Source: SLRI01 sp942491185 (GTDB lineage: Bacteria; Pseudomonadota; Alphaproteobacteria; Geminicoccales; Geminicoccaceae). Taken from it: 64,000 bases of DNA. A program made the position numbers and the translations under genes. The stretch covers positions 135,677 through 199,676 of the forward strand of contig CALOAB010000027.1 in NCBI GenBank assembly GCA_942491185.1. Reading direction: 5' to 3'. The notes under the pieces were generated by a model. It did no database searches and was not told the origin of the DNA. It saw nothing but the letters and a program-made list of their open reading frames with translations. Below are positions 46,790-56,563 of the stretch, piece after piece (the first letter of the stretch is position 1; each line of letters starts with the position of its first letter).

Positions 46790-48222
46790 CTGGCCTCGGC
46801 CATCCAGTCACGGGTGCGGTAGTTGCTCTCGATCAGCCAGTCGCGCATGACGGCCAGCAGCTCCTCGCGGGTGGCGCGCTTGGCCGGCTCGTCCCAGAGA
46901 TTGGTGACCTCGCCAGGGTCCGCCTCGAGGTCGAAGAGCTGGCCGTAGTCGGCGCCCTTGAAGTGGACGAGCTTGTGCGCCTTGTCGCGGATCATCGTGA
47001 TGAACTCGGCACCGGTCAGGTTCACGTCACCCGCCTGCTCGCAGAACACGTGCTCGCGCGGCTGCCAGTCCCGGCCGTCGAGGGCCGGCAGCAGCGAGCG
47101 GGCCTCGAAGCTGTCGGGCACGTCGCAGCCGGCGAGCTCGAGGATGGTGGGGCCGAGATCGAAGAGCTGGCAGAGCCCGTCCACCTCGCGACCGGCGGCG
47201 AAGCGCCCCGGCGACCAGGCGATCAGCGGTGTGCGGGTGATGCAGTCGTACATCGACCATTTCTGGATCAGGCCGTGCTCGCCCATGCAATCGCCGTGGT
47301 CGGAGGCGAAGAAGACGACGGCGTTCTCAAGGTAGCCTTGCGCTTCCAGGGACTTGAGCAGGGCCTCGATGGCGTCGTCGATCATCGTCACGTTGGCGCC
47401 GTAATAGGCCCAAAGCCGGTGCAGCTGCTCCTCGGTCGGGTTCAGGCTCCATGCGACCGAGTCGTGGTCAACGTCGACGTCGTGCTGCCGCTTCTCCTTC
47501 AAGGGCGGCGGCAGGGAGTCCAGCTCGGCCTGGCTCGGCCGCGGGATCGGGATGTCGTTCTGCTTGAGATAGGGCTCGGCGTAGCGCCTGGTCGGGTCGT
47601 AGGGCGGGTGCGGTCCGGGGAAGCCCACCTGGAGGAAGAGCGGCTCGGTGACCGGGTAGGTGTCGACCCACCATTTCGCCATGTTGCCGACGAAGACGTC
47701 GGAATGCAGGTGCTCGGGCAGGTCCCACTCGAAGGCGCCGAGCCGTTCCTTGTAGTCGTCGCGCTTGCGGTACTCGACGCGCTGCTGCTTCTTCAGGCCG
47801 TGCGCGGCCAGGGCTTTGTCCCACTCGTCGAAGTACCAGCGGCCCTCCATGTAGCGGTCCTTGTTCTCGACCACGTAGCGCTCGTGGAAGCCGGAGTCCG
47901 CGGCGTATGGGATGGTGTGCATCTTGCCGATATTGACGCAGCGATAGCCGGATGCGTTGAGCTGCTCGACCCAGGTGCGGCGCCAGGGCTGACCGTTCCG
48001 GAGCACGCCCGTGGTGTGCGGGTAGTAGCCCTTGAACAGGCTGGCCCGGCAGGGGACGCAGGACGCGGCGGTGATGTGGCAGTCGGTGAAGACTTGGCCT
48101 TCCTTGATCAGCCGATCGAGGGTCGGCGTCCTCACCCAGGAGGCGCCCAGCGCGTTGATCGTGTCGTAACGCTGCTGGTCGGTGAGAATCAGGATGATGT
48201 TGGGCCGTTCTTGGGTGGTCAT
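46786..48222 (-). CDS. Sulfatase family hydrolase
   Basis: Alkaline-phosphatase-superfamily sulfatase of 478 residues, without a visible signal peptide, so probably cytoplasmic. The metal-site strand is NIILILTDQQRYD. The activation motif is C55-V-P-C-R, which keeps the C-x-P-x-R core for formylglycine formation but has Cys where Ser is usual. SDHGDCMGEHG supplies later metal ligands. It follows tctA with a 4-nt overlap. It may desulfate or dephosphonylate an imported organic anion. Confidence 0.9.
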   Translation of the reverse strand: MTTQERPNIILILTDQQRYDTINALGASWVRTPTLDRLIKEGQVFTDCHITAASCVPCRASLFKGYYPHTTGVLRNGQPWRRTWVEQLNASGYRCVNIGKMHTIPYAADSGFHERYVVENKDRYMEGRWYFDEWDKALAAHGLKKQQRVEYRKRDDYKERLGAFEWDLPEHLHSDVFVGNMAKWWVDTYPVTEPLFLQVGFPGPHPPYDPTRRYAEPYLKQNDIPIPRPSQAELDSLPPPLKEKRQHDVDVDHDSVAWSLNPTEEQLHRLWAYYGANVTMIDDAIEALLKSLEAQGYLENAVVFFASDHGDCMGEHGLIQKWSMYDCITRTPLIAWSPGRFAAGREVDGLCQLFDLGPTILELAGCDVPDSFEARSLLPALDGRDWQPREHVFCEQAGDVNLTGAEFITMIRDKAHKLVHFKGADYGQLFDLEADPGEVTNLWDEPAKRATREELLAVMRDWLIESNYRTRDWMAEAR

Positions 48223-49708
48223 GAGGCCTCCTCTTCAGCTGCGAGACGCTTCTGTCGCCAGCCCTGGTAGAGCGGCCAGCAGAGCGTCAGGATCGAGATC
48301 ACGAAGAACGTCGCGGCGAACGGCCGCTGGAAAAGCTCGAGGAAGTTGCCGTCGGCCGACATCATGCCGGACCGCAGCTGCTCCTCGGCGATGGGTGACA
48401 GGACGAAGCCGATGACGAAGGGTCCGAGCGGCACTTTGGCGTATTCGAGCGCGAAACCAATGAGGCCGAAGGACAGCATCACCCAGACATCGAAGAAGCG
48501 GTTGTTCAAGGCGAAGGTGCCGACCACGCAGAAAAGCAGGATCGCGGTCAGGAGATAGGCTCTTGGCACGTACATCAGCCGCGCGATCCAACCCACGGCG
48601 GTCAGCATCATCACCGCCATGATGATGTTGGCGACGAGATAGGAGGCGATGACGCCGTAGGCGACCTCGGGGTTGGTGGTGAAGAGCAGCGGGCCGGGCT
48701 GGAGATTGTGGATGATCAAGGCACCGATAAGGATGGCCTCGACCACGCTGCCGGGGATGCCCATGGTGATCAGCGGCACCAAGGCACCACCGACGGACGC
48801 GTTGTTGGCGGTCTCGGCGGCCACCACGCCGCCCTCGTGGCCCGTGCCGAATTTCTTCGGTGTCTTGGACACGCTCTTGGCGGTCGCATAGGCCAGCATG
48901 GCTGCGATATTGCCGCCGATGCCAGGCAGGATGCCGACCCAGGTGCCGATCACGACGAGCGCAGGAGGTTGGGCCCGTGGGTGATGAAGTCCTTGGCCTT
49001 GATCGCGATACGCCCCTTGGCGACGCGCACCTGCTCGAGCCGCTGCTCGATATTGATGATGTCCTTGAGGATCTGGCTGATGGCGAAGGTGCCGATCAGC
49101 ACGGGCAGCAGGTTGAGCCCGCCCATCATCTGGTCCATGCCGAAGGTGAGGCGCAGCTGGCCGATCGAGGGATCGATGCCGGGCATGGCGAGAATCATGC
49201 CGAGGCATGCCGCGATCAGCCCCTTGACCATCGAGCCCTGGCTCAAGGAGGCGAGCATCACCAAGGCCATCAGCACCATGGTGAAGTATTCCCAAGGCCC
49301 GAACTGCAGCGCCAGGTCGGCCAAGGGTGGCGAGAGGACGGCCAGGAACACCCAGGAGATCAGGCCGCCCACGACCGAGGCGGTGATGCCGAGCGCCAGG
49401 GCCCGCTCGCCCTGGCCTTGCTGCGCCATGGGGAAGCCGTCGAAGGTCGTCATGATCGAGGCGGGTGTGCCCGGCATGCGGAGCAGCGTGGCGGCGATCA
49501 GCCCGCCCGAGATGCCGCCCACATACATGCCGATCAGCAGCGTCATCGCATCGACGCTCGACATGTAGAAGGTGAGTGGCAGCGAGAGTGCTATGAGCAT
49601 GGAGGCCGTGAGGCCTGGGATCGAGCCCACGATAATGCCGAGCGCCACGCCGATCGTCAGGTAAGCCAGCGGCCAGAATGAGAAGAGGGCGGCAAACGCG
49701 TCGATCAT
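48219..49708 (-). pseudogene. tctA: Tripartite tricarboxylate transporter large permease, frameshifted
   Basis: TctA permease interrupted by a single-base frameshift. The first part, from ATG 49708, reads MIDAFAALFSFWPLAYLTIG through DFITHGPNLLRSS and meets TGA at 48950. The other frame continues VIGTWVGILPGIGGNIAAML to the end at 48219. Restoring one base near 48950-48958 (TCGTCGTG to TCGTCGGTG) gives 496 residues, the normal family length, with no other damage. It may be a real recent mutation or a sequencing error. The downstream genes are intact. Confidence 0.85.
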
Positions 49709-50193
49709 GGCAGGTCGATGTAGAAAAAGCGGGTGAAGACGAGCCAGATGACGCCGACCATCACGACGACGAAGCCCAGGAGCCACGGCAGGCGCTTTGG
49801 CGCGAAGCCCGTGAGCAGGCCGCCGATGACGGTGAACGCGATGATCGAGGCCGGGATGAAGCCCAGGAGTCGCTGATCCATGGCGAGCACGTAGAGCACC
49901 AGCACGCCGAAGACGGCGATCGCCAGGAGCGGTCGCGGGCGAAAAGCAGCACTCGCCGCCGCCGTCCGATCGTCGCCCTGGGCTCGCTGTCGCGCAAAAG
50001 CGCGGAACAGGACAATGAGCGACAGCAACGCCATGATCAGCGCCAAGGCACGGGGCAGGGCCGCCGAGCCGATGGGCTCATAGCGCGGCGGCGGGAGGTC
50101 GGCCGTGCCCCACCAGACGACGCCGGCAAAGGCCAGCATCGCGAGCGCGAAGCAGATATCGGCGAGCGGAGCGCGCTCGCTCATTTCTGACAC
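49705..50193 (-). CDS. tctB: Tripartite tricarboxylate transporter small permease
   Basis: TctB-family protein of 162 residues with four predicted membrane segments: ~12-27, ~45-63, ~88-106 and ~113-157 (the last region two-part). It is the small membrane subunit that pairs with TctA. It overlaps tctA by 4 nt and follows tctC. The start is ATG 50193, with ATG 50184 an alternative. Confidence 0.88.
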   Translation of the reverse strand: MSEMSERAPLADICFALAMLAFAGVVWWGTADLPPPRYEPIGSAALPRALALIMALLSLIVLFRAFARQRAQGDDRTAAASAAFRPRPLLAIAVFGVLVLYVLAMDQRLLGFIPASIIAFTVIGGLLTGFAPKRLPWLLGFVVVMVGVIWLVFTRFFYIDLP

Positions 50194-50223
50194 GGCCGAG
50201 CCTCCCTGAAGCTACCGCAGGCC

Positions 50224-51196
50224 TCAGCGGATCTCGGCCGCGACCTCTTGCAGCCGGCCCCAGCAGCTCGACCGACTGGTCGTGCGCCGCAGCGGCGTCC
50301 GTCCAGTAATGGTCGAGCGAGTTCTCGGCGAACCAGGTTTTGATCTCTTCGTCCTCGAACGCGATCATCAAGGCCTCGGTGATGATGTCGAGGTTCTCTT
50401 GCGGCGTGCCCTCGGGCGCCAGCCACCAATTGGGATTGGCCCAGACGACGTCGTAGCCGAGCTCGGTCGCGGTCGGCACGTCGGGGATCGTGTCGATCCG
50501 GTTCGGGCCGAAGAAGACCACGGCGTCGAGCCCGCGGCCCGCCGTCTCCCAGCCCGCATATTCGCTTGCTGCAAAGAGCGAGATGTCGGCATTGCCGCCA
50601 GCGATCATCTTCAGCCGGTCGGCACCGCTGCCGGCCTGCACCTTCCTGGTCTCGAAGCCGGCTTCCTTGGCCAATAGCGCGCCGACGAAGTGCGGGATCG
50701 TGCCGATGCCGATCACCTCGACCAGGCTCTCGGGCTCGGCCTTGAGCTGCTGCACCACGTCGTCGAGGGTCTCGAGCTCGAGGTCGCTGCGGACCGTCCA
50801 GACGGGGCTGCCGCCGCCGGTGAAGCCGATGGAGGCGAAGTCGTCCGGCCCCTGCTCGATGATGCCCATGGCGTTGGCGATGAGCATCTGGTGGTGCCAG
50901 TGCATGATGGTGTGGCCGTCGGGGTCGGCGCTCAGCACCTCCTGGGCGGCAACAGCCCCACCGCCGCCCGGCATGTTGACGACCACCAAAGGCTGCGGCA
51001 GCAGGCCCTGCTCCTCGATCTTGGCAGCGAGCAGACGGGCCACGGTGTCGGTGCGGCCGCCGGGCGCGAAACCGACGATGACGCGGATCGGCTTGTCGGG
51101 AAAGGCTTCGGCACCGCTCGGCAGCGCCATGGTGCTGAAGGTCGCGACCGTGAGGGCTGTGGCCGCGAGCAGAGCGCTCTGGGCTCGCATGATCAT
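50224..51196 (-). pseudogene. tctC: Tripartite tricarboxylate transporter binding protein, frameshifted near 3' end
   Basis: TctC/Bug-family periplasmic binding protein. A signal peptide (MIMRAQSALLAATALTVATF) precedes FPDKPIRVIVGFAPGG and the ligand-binding core. The conserved reading frame runs to DQSVELLG and is then lost at a four-G run (50258-50261). Removing one G restores RLQEVAAEIR and a stop at 50224, giving 323 residues, normal for the family. Only the last ~10 residues are affected, so partial function is possible. ATG 51196 overlaps the lacI stop. Confidence 0.82.
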
Positions 51197-52338
51197 GATG
51201 ATGGCTCCCTGGTGGTTGACGGCGGGGCGTCTTTTGATCGCCCGGCTGGTTGCTGGTCGAAGATGTTGTCGAGAGCGGCTGGGCCGCTCGTCGCTCGTGT
51301 CGTGCTGGCACGGGCGATCAGCTGGCCCGCGAAAACCGTCTCGACCGCCTCGCCGCCGGCGATCCGTTCGAGCAGCGCTTTGGCTGCGGCATGGCCGATG
51401 GCGGCGCGCGGCGGACGAACGGTCGAGAGCGCCGGCGTGACGCAGGTCGAGGCCTCGTTGTCGCCGAAGCCGATGACGCCGATCTGGTCCGGCACCGACC
51501 TTCCCGCCCGGGCGAGGGCGCGGAGCACGCCCATGGCGATGACGTCGCTGTTGCAGGCGATGCCGTCGATGTCCGGGTGGGCCGCCAGCAGCAGGTCGGC
51601 CAGCGACTCGCCGAGTGCTGCGCTGCCGCCATCGGGTGCGGTGACGGTGATCGGCTCCAGCCCGTGCTCGCGCAGGAGCTCGAGGCCGGCATCGCGACGG
51701 CGCTGGGCACGGTAATCGTGGCGGCGGATGCAGCCGACAAAGGCGATGCGCCGATAGCCACGGTCCAGCAGATGCTGAATCTGGCTGCGGCCGATGGCGC
51801 CGTGATCCATGCCGACCGCGGAATCGATGTGCTCGCGGCCAGCCTCCCAGATCTCGACCACGGGGATCTGTGCTGCTGCCAGCAGCTCGGCCACCTTCGG
51901 GTGGTGGTCGGTGCCGACCAGGGCCATGGCGGCGGGGCGCCAGCTCAAGAGTGTCCTGACCAGCTGCAGCTCTTGGTCGAGATCGTAGTGGCTGTTGCCG
52001 ATCATGACGCTGAGCCCGGCGCGACCGAGCTCGCTCTGCAGGGCGTCGATCATCGCCGCATACTCGGAATAGAAGAGCGAGGTGAGGATCACGCCGACGA
52101 CATCCGTATGGGCGCCGGCCAGCCCACCGGCGAGGCGGTTGGGGACGTAGTCGAGCTCCTCGAGCAGCGCCTCGATCTGCCGGCGGAGGTCGGGCCGGAC
52201 CGTGTGCGGGGCGCGAATGGCCCGCGAGACGGTGTTGATCGAGACGCCGGCCAGGGCGGCGACATCCTTCAGCCCGACCCGCTTGGCTGTGGTCGGTGGT
52301 GTGTCGTCGATCGCCGCGTCTGCCAGCTTTTGCCGCAC
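51193..52338 (-). CDS. LacI-family transcriptional regulator
   Basis: Repressor of 381 residues. The HTH is in residues ~21-45 (VGLKDVAALAGVSINTVSRA), the hinge is DYVPNRLAGGLAG, and a periplasmic-binding-like effector domain follows (VVGVILTSLFYSEYAAMIDA). The start is GTG 52338. It leads the tct-sulfatase-GMC-SDR operon and is divergent from the ABC operon at 52490, so it probably controls both. The C-terminal ~35 residues are polar and unusual. Effector unknown. Confidence 0.92.
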   Translation of the reverse strand: MRQKLADAAIDDTPPTTAKRVGLKDVAALAGVSINTVSRAIRAPHTVRPDLRRQIEALLEELDYVPNRLAGGLAGAHTDVVGVILTSLFYSEYAAMIDALQSELGRAGLSVMIGNSHYDLDQELQLVRTLLSWRPAAMALVGTDHHPKVAELLAAAQIPVVEIWEAGREHIDSAVGMDHGAIGRSQIQHLLDRGYRRIAFVGCIRRHDYRAQRRRDAGLELLREHGLEPITVTAPDGGSAALGESLADLLLAAHPDIDGIACNSDVIAMGVLRALARAGRSVPDQIGVIGFGDNEASTCVTPALSTVRPPRAAIGHAAAKALLERIAGGEAVETVFAGQLIARASTTRATSGPAALDNIFDQQPAGRSKDAPPSTTREPSS

Positions 52339-52377
52339 CGGCTCTAGCCCGCCTTTCCTGGGTATCCGCCCCTGAAA

Positions 52378-52398
52378 TGAGCGTTGCGTTAGCGTTCA
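52378..52398. promoter_or_regulatory. Candidate LacI-type operator in the divergent region
   Basis: TGAGCGTT-GCGTT-AGCGTTCA is an inverted repeat with 6 of 8 matching arm positions, lying midway between the divergent lacI (52338) and binding-protein (52490) starts. The arms have the CG-containing form typical of LacI-family sites. Confidence 0.35.
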
Positions 52399-52489
52399 CT
52401 TTGTGTAGTCTGCATCCAGAAAGAGGTAGAAGGCAAGCAGAACCTCAATATCCAGGCGGTTGCGATCGCCCAGATCAGGGAGACCAAGA

Positions 52490-53893
52490 ATGACGTCGAG
52501 GTGCCCCACCCCGAAGACCGGCGCAGCTGCCACCATCGCCGCTGCGGGTCTGCATCGCCGGACCATCCTGCAAAGCGCGCTCTACGGCTCGGCGGCGTTG
52601 GCGGTCGGCCTCAGAGCGCCGGCTGTCTTGGGCCAGGCCAAGCCCTTTGCCGGCGTGACGCTGCAGGGAGCCTCCTTCTCCAGCACCTTCTTCGGCTACC
52701 TCGAGAACTACATCCCGGAGTTCGAGGAAGCGACGGGCATGAAGGTCAACTTCGTGACCAATGCCTTCCCGGTCTTCAACCAGCGCACCGACCTCGAGCT
52801 CTCGACCCAGGGCAGTGCGCTCGACGTCATCAACGTCACCTTCATCTATTCCGGCCGCTGGATCGGGGCCGGCTGGGTGGAGAACCTTCGGCCCTATCTC
52901 GAGGATGCCAACCTGACGCCCGACGACTGGGCGCCCGAGGACTTCGTCGGTGGCACCATGGCGTCGCTGCAGGACGGCAATGGCGACCCTTACGGCTTCC
53001 CGTGGGAGGCCGGTGCGATGATCATGTCGGCCGCCAGGGGCGATCTGCTCGAGCAGAAGGGCCTCGGCATGCCGACCACCTTCGACGAGCTCTTGAACGT
53101 CTGCGAGATGACCAAGGGCATGGAGCGGGTCGCACCCTTTACTGCCGACAAGCTGCATCACTGGAACTGGATTCCATACCTGATGGGCTTCGGCGGGCAT
53201 GTCTTCAAGGATCCCCCGGGCAACCTGACCCCCACCTGGGACACGCCCGAGGCGGCCGAGGCGGCCGATTTCTACGGCAATCTGCTCAGCACCTACGGCC
53301 CGTCCGGCGTGCTCTCCTTCACCGACGACCAGGCGATGCAGTCGCAGAAGACCGGGCGCGCCAATATCCGAACGCAGGCCATCACCTGGATGGTGCCGCT
53401 CTCGAAGGACCCCGACAGCCGGGTCGCCGACACCGTCCGCTACGGGCTGGTGCCCGCTGGGCCCGCCGGTGCCTTCCCCGGCTCCAACAGCCACGGCTTC
53501 GGCATTCCGGTGGGCTCCAAGAACAAGGAAGCCGCCTGGGAATTCATCAAGTGGGCGGTCGGCAAGCAGATGACGCTTCGGATGCTCGAGGAGCATGGCT
53601 ATCCGAGCATCTGCCGGCGCTCGATCATCGACACCGAGCTGTTCAAGGAGACGCTGACCTTGAACGGGCAGGACGTCGCCTCGCTCTTCCTCGAGGTGCT
53701 CGAGCTCGGCGGCAAGGGCGGCTACATGAAGTACCGCACCGTACCGCAGTTCCCGCAGGTCGGTGACAAGATCAACAAGGCGATCGAGGAGGTGGCGACC
53801 GGCCAGGCGACGGGTGCGGTGGCGATGGCCGAGGCCCAGGCGGCGGCCGTGGCCGATCTCAAGCGCTCCGGCGTCGAGATCGACGCCGGCTGA
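52490..53893 (+). CDS. ABC transporter substrate-binding protein (Tat-type leader)
   Basis: Family 1 extracellular solute-binding protein, 467 residues. The leader has twin arginines followed by a hydrophobic stretch (HRRTILQSALYGSAALAVGL) and an AxA-like cleavage near LGQA, suggesting Tat export. The mature domain shows FEEATGMKVNFVTNAFPVFN and WDTPEAAEAADFYGNLL. ATG 52490 has AGGGAG seven bases upstream. It opens the operon to 60496. Ligand unknown; the co-transcribed genes suggest a sugar, polyol or sugar acid. Confidence 0.92.
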   Translation: MTSRCPTPKTGAAATIAAAGLHRRTILQSALYGSAALAVGLRAPAVLGQAKPFAGVTLQGASFSSTFFGYLENYIPEFEEATGMKVNFVTNAFPVFNQRTDLELSTQGSALDVINVTFIYSGRWIGAGWVENLRPYLEDANLTPDDWAPEDFVGGTMASLQDGNGDPYGFPWEAGAMIMSAARGDLLEQKGLGMPTTFDELLNVCEMTKGMERVAPFTADKLHHWNWIPYLMGFGGHVFKDPPGNLTPTWDTPEAAEAADFYGNLLSTYGPSGVLSFTDDQAMQSQKTGRANIRTQAITWMVPLSKDPDSRVADTVRYGLVPAGPAGAFPGSNSHGFGIPVGSKNKEAAWEFIKWAVGKQMTLRMLEEHGYPSICRRSIIDTELFKETLTLNGQDVASLFLEVLELGGKGGYMKYRTVPQFPQVGDKINKAIEEVATGQATGAVAMAEAQAAAVADLKRSGVEIDAG

Positions 53894-53897
53894 TCTG

Positions 53898-54854
53898 GTG
53901 CAGCGATCGGGCGAGCTCGCTGCGGATAGCGGGGTCGGCGTAGCCACACCGCAATCCGGGCTCGCCCGCCGCTTCGACGCGCAGCGCCACCAGTTCTACA
54001 ACTGGCTGCTGCTGCCGGCGCTGGTGGCGCTGATGGTCGTGACGCTGCTGCCGACCATCTACCTCCTGATCGTCAGCCTGACCCCGCTGGATCTCGCCCG
54101 GCCCGAGACCCACTGGGACTTTTCCACGCCCTTCGCCCAGTACCAGACCGTGCTCGAGGACGCGCGGCTGCACAACTCGCTCTGGGTGCAGGCCAAGCTC
54201 TCCTTTTGGAGCGTCTTGTTCCAGGTGGCGCTGGGCTTCCTCTTCGCGCTGCTGCTCAACGTCAACTCGAAGGTGCTGCTGGCCCTTCGCACCGTCTTCC
54301 TGATCCCGATGGTGCTGCCGCCGATCGTGGTCGCGATCATCTGGAAGGTGCTCTACACGCCCGATATCAGCCCGTTCCACTGGGCGATGGAATCGATGGG
54401 CTTCGTCATCCCGTCCCTGATCACCGACCCAGGCTGGGCCTTGACCGCCATCATCATCGCTGATGTCTGGGAGTGGTTTCCCTTCGTCATGCTGATGGTG
54501 CTGGCGTCCCTGCAGATGATGCCGTCGGAGTATGTCGAGGCTGCCAAGGTCGATGGCGCGTCGGTCCTGCAGCTCACCTTCTATGTGACTGTGCCCTATC
54601 TCAAGGGCGTGCTTCTGGTGGCCGCCCTGTTTCGTCTGGTCGACAGCATCAAGGCCTTTCCGCTCATCTACATCCTGACGGATGGCGGGCCGGGAACGGT
54701 GACCGAGGTCACCAACTTCTACTCCTTCATCCAGGCCTTCAACTTCTCGTATCTCGGCTATTCGAGTGCCATCACCGTCGTGCTGGTCGCCATCACCGTC
54801 TTCTTGAGCTGGCTGATCATCCGCCTCGTGGGTTGGGGGCAGCGTGTCGACTAG
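53898..54854 (+). CDS. ABC transporter permease
   Basis: MalF-like permease of 318 residues with six predicted membrane segments, the first at ~36-58 (LLPALVALMVVTLLPTIYLL). The EAA loop is AAKVDGASVLQLTFYVTVP. GTG 53898 starts 4 nt after the binding-protein stop and gives a 30-residue cytoplasmic tail. It overlaps the next permease gene by 11 nt. Confidence 0.9.
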   Translation: MQRSGELAADSGVGVATPQSGLARRFDAQRHQFYNWLLLPALVALMVVTLLPTIYLLIVSLTPLDLARPETHWDFSTPFAQYQTVLEDARLHNSLWVQAKLSFWSVLFQVALGFLFALLLNVNSKVLLALRTVFLIPMVLPPIVVAIIWKVLYTPDISPFHWAMESMGFVIPSLITDPGWALTAIIIADVWEWFPFVMLMVLASLQMMPSEYVEAAKVDGASVLQLTFYVTVPYLKGVLLVAALFRLVDSIKAFPLIYILTDGGPGTVTEVTNFYSFIQAFNFSYLGYSSAITVVLVAITVFLSWLIIRLVGWGQRVD

Positions 54855-55686
54855 CGCTCACTACCACCAATCCCTCAAGTGGCAGCGCTTCTGGCTGCAC
54901 GTGCTGGTGATTGTGCTCGTGCTGCTGGTCATGTTCCCGTTCGTCTGGCTCCTGGTGATGTCGTTCAAGACCGTCGACGACATCTTCGCCTGGCCGCCCA
55001 AGTGGTTCTTTGTGCCCACGATCGAGAACTACACCGGGCTCTGGCAAGGCGACTTCCCCAAGAGCTTCGCCAACAGCCTGATCACCAGCGTCGGCTCGAC
55101 CGTGATCGCGATTATTCTGGGTGTGCCAGGCGCTTATGCGCTCTCGCGCATGTCCATGGGCAAGAGCAATCAGCTCAGCATCTTGATCCTGGCGAGCCGG
55201 ATGGCGCCGCCAATCGCGTTCACGATCCCCTACTTTCTGGCCTACCGCTATATCGGTCTGCTCGACAGCAAGATCGGCCTCATCCTCATCTACCTCACCT
55301 TCAACCTGTCGCTGGTCATCTGGCTGATGCGCAGCTTCTTCGACGCGACGCCGCGGGCGCTCGAGGAGGCGGCCTGGATCGACGGCGCCAGCCTCTGGCA
55401 GGGCTTCATCAAGATCATCCTGCCGCTCTCGGGGCCAGGCCTCGCGGCCACCGCGATCCTCTGCTTTCTCTACTCATGGAACGACTTCTTCTTCGCGCTG
55501 ATCTTGACCCGGACCGAGGCGATGACGGCGCCGGTCGCCATCGTCAACTTCATGGACTACGAGGGGTGGGCCTGGGGGAAGATCGCCGCTGGTGGTGCCA
55601 TGGTGATGCTGCCGGTCCTGGTCTTCTCGATGCTGGTGCGTCGTTTTCTGATCCAGGGCATGACAGCAGGAGCGATCAAAGGATGA
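54844..55686 (+). CDS. ABC transporter permease
   Basis: MalG-like permease of 280 residues with six membrane segments. The EAA loop is AAWIDGASLWQGFIKIILP and the tail GMTAGAIKG is typical. GTG 54844 overlaps the preceding gene. No ATP-binding gene follows: the next gene (SMP-30-like) overlaps this stop by ATGA, so the importer must use an ATPase encoded elsewhere. Confidence 0.9.
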   Translation: MSTSAHYHQSLKWQRFWLHVLVIVLVLLVMFPFVWLLVMSFKTVDDIFAWPPKWFFVPTIENYTGLWQGDFPKSFANSLITSVGSTVIAIILGVPGAYALSRMSMGKSNQLSILILASRMAPPIAFTIPYFLAYRYIGLLDSKIGLILIYLTFNLSLVIWLMRSFFDATPRALEEAAWIDGASLWQGFIKIILPLSGPGLAATAILCFLYSWNDFFFALILTRTEAMTAPVAIVNFMDYEGWAWGKIAAGGAMVMLPVLVFSMLVRRFLIQGMTAGAIKG

Positions 55687-56552
55687 CACCCGATCTCGTG
55701 CTCGACGCCAAGGCCGAGTGCGCCGAGAGCCCCGTCTGGGATGCGGCCGGAGCGCGGCTCTGGTGGACCGACATTCCGGCGCGCCAAGTGCACCGCTTCG
55801 ACCCTTCGACCGGCGCGGACGAGAGCTTTGCCGCACCCGGCCGGGTCGGCTGCTTCGCGCTCGCCCGCTCGGGCGGCCTGGTGGTTGCCATGGAGAACGG
55901 CCTCTCGCGGCTCGACCTCGAGACCGGCGCCCACGAGCTGCTGGCCGAGCCCGAGGCGGGGCGCGCGAACAACCGCTTCAACGATGGCCGCTGCGACCGG
56001 CGCGGCCGCTTTCTCGCGAGCTCGATGCACGAGGAGCGGAGCGTGCCGCAAGGTGCCCTCTGGCAGCTCGACCCCGAGTTCGGCGTGCGGCTCCTGGCCG
56101 ACCACGTGCTGGTCGGCAACGGCCTGGCGTTCAGCCCCGACAACACGATCATGTACTGGTCGGACAGCCGGCGCGGCCGCGTCTTCACCTTCGACTACGA
56201 CATCGAGACGGGTTCCGCCTGGAACCGCCAGCTCTGGCTCGAGACGGACGACAGCACCGGCCGCCCGGACGGTGCCTGCGTCGATTCCGACGGCTGCTAC
56301 TGGAGTGCCCGCTTCCGCGGCAGCCGCGTCATCCGCTTCACGCCCGACGGCAAGATCGATCGCGAGATCGCATTGCCGGTGAGCCAGGTCACCATGTGCG
56401 CCTTCGGTGGCGCCGATCTGCAAACACTCTTCATCACCTCGGCCCGCGAGGGTCTGGACGAGGCGGCGCTCGCTGCCGAGCCGCACGCCGGCGGCATCTT
56501 CGCCGTTCATGTCGGTGTCCCGGGCATGGCCGAGCCCAAGTTCTCCGCTTGA
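55683..56552 (+). CDS. SMP-30/gluconolactonase/LRE family protein
   Basis: Six-bladed beta-propeller lactonase of 289 residues. Metal-site segments are AECAESPVWD near the N-terminus, NNRFNDGRCD, GNGLAFSPDN and RPDGACVDSDG. Members hydrolyse sugar lactones such as gluconolactone. With two dehydrogenases in the operon, ring opening of an aldonolactone produced by sugar oxidation is a sensible role. Confidence 0.9.
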   Translation: MTPDLVLDAKAECAESPVWDAAGARLWWTDIPARQVHRFDPSTGADESFAAPGRVGCFALARSGGLVVAMENGLSRLDLETGAHELLAEPEAGRANNRFNDGRCDRRGRFLASSMHEERSVPQGALWQLDPEFGVRLLADHVLVGNGLAFSPDNTIMYWSDSRRGRVFTFDYDIETGSAWNRQLWLETDDSTGRPDGACVDSDGCYWSARFRGSRVIRFTPDGKIDREIALPVSQVTMCAFGGADLQTLFITSAREGLDEAALAAEPHAGGIFAVHVGVPGMAEPKFSA

Positions 56553-56563
56553 TCGAGGATCTG

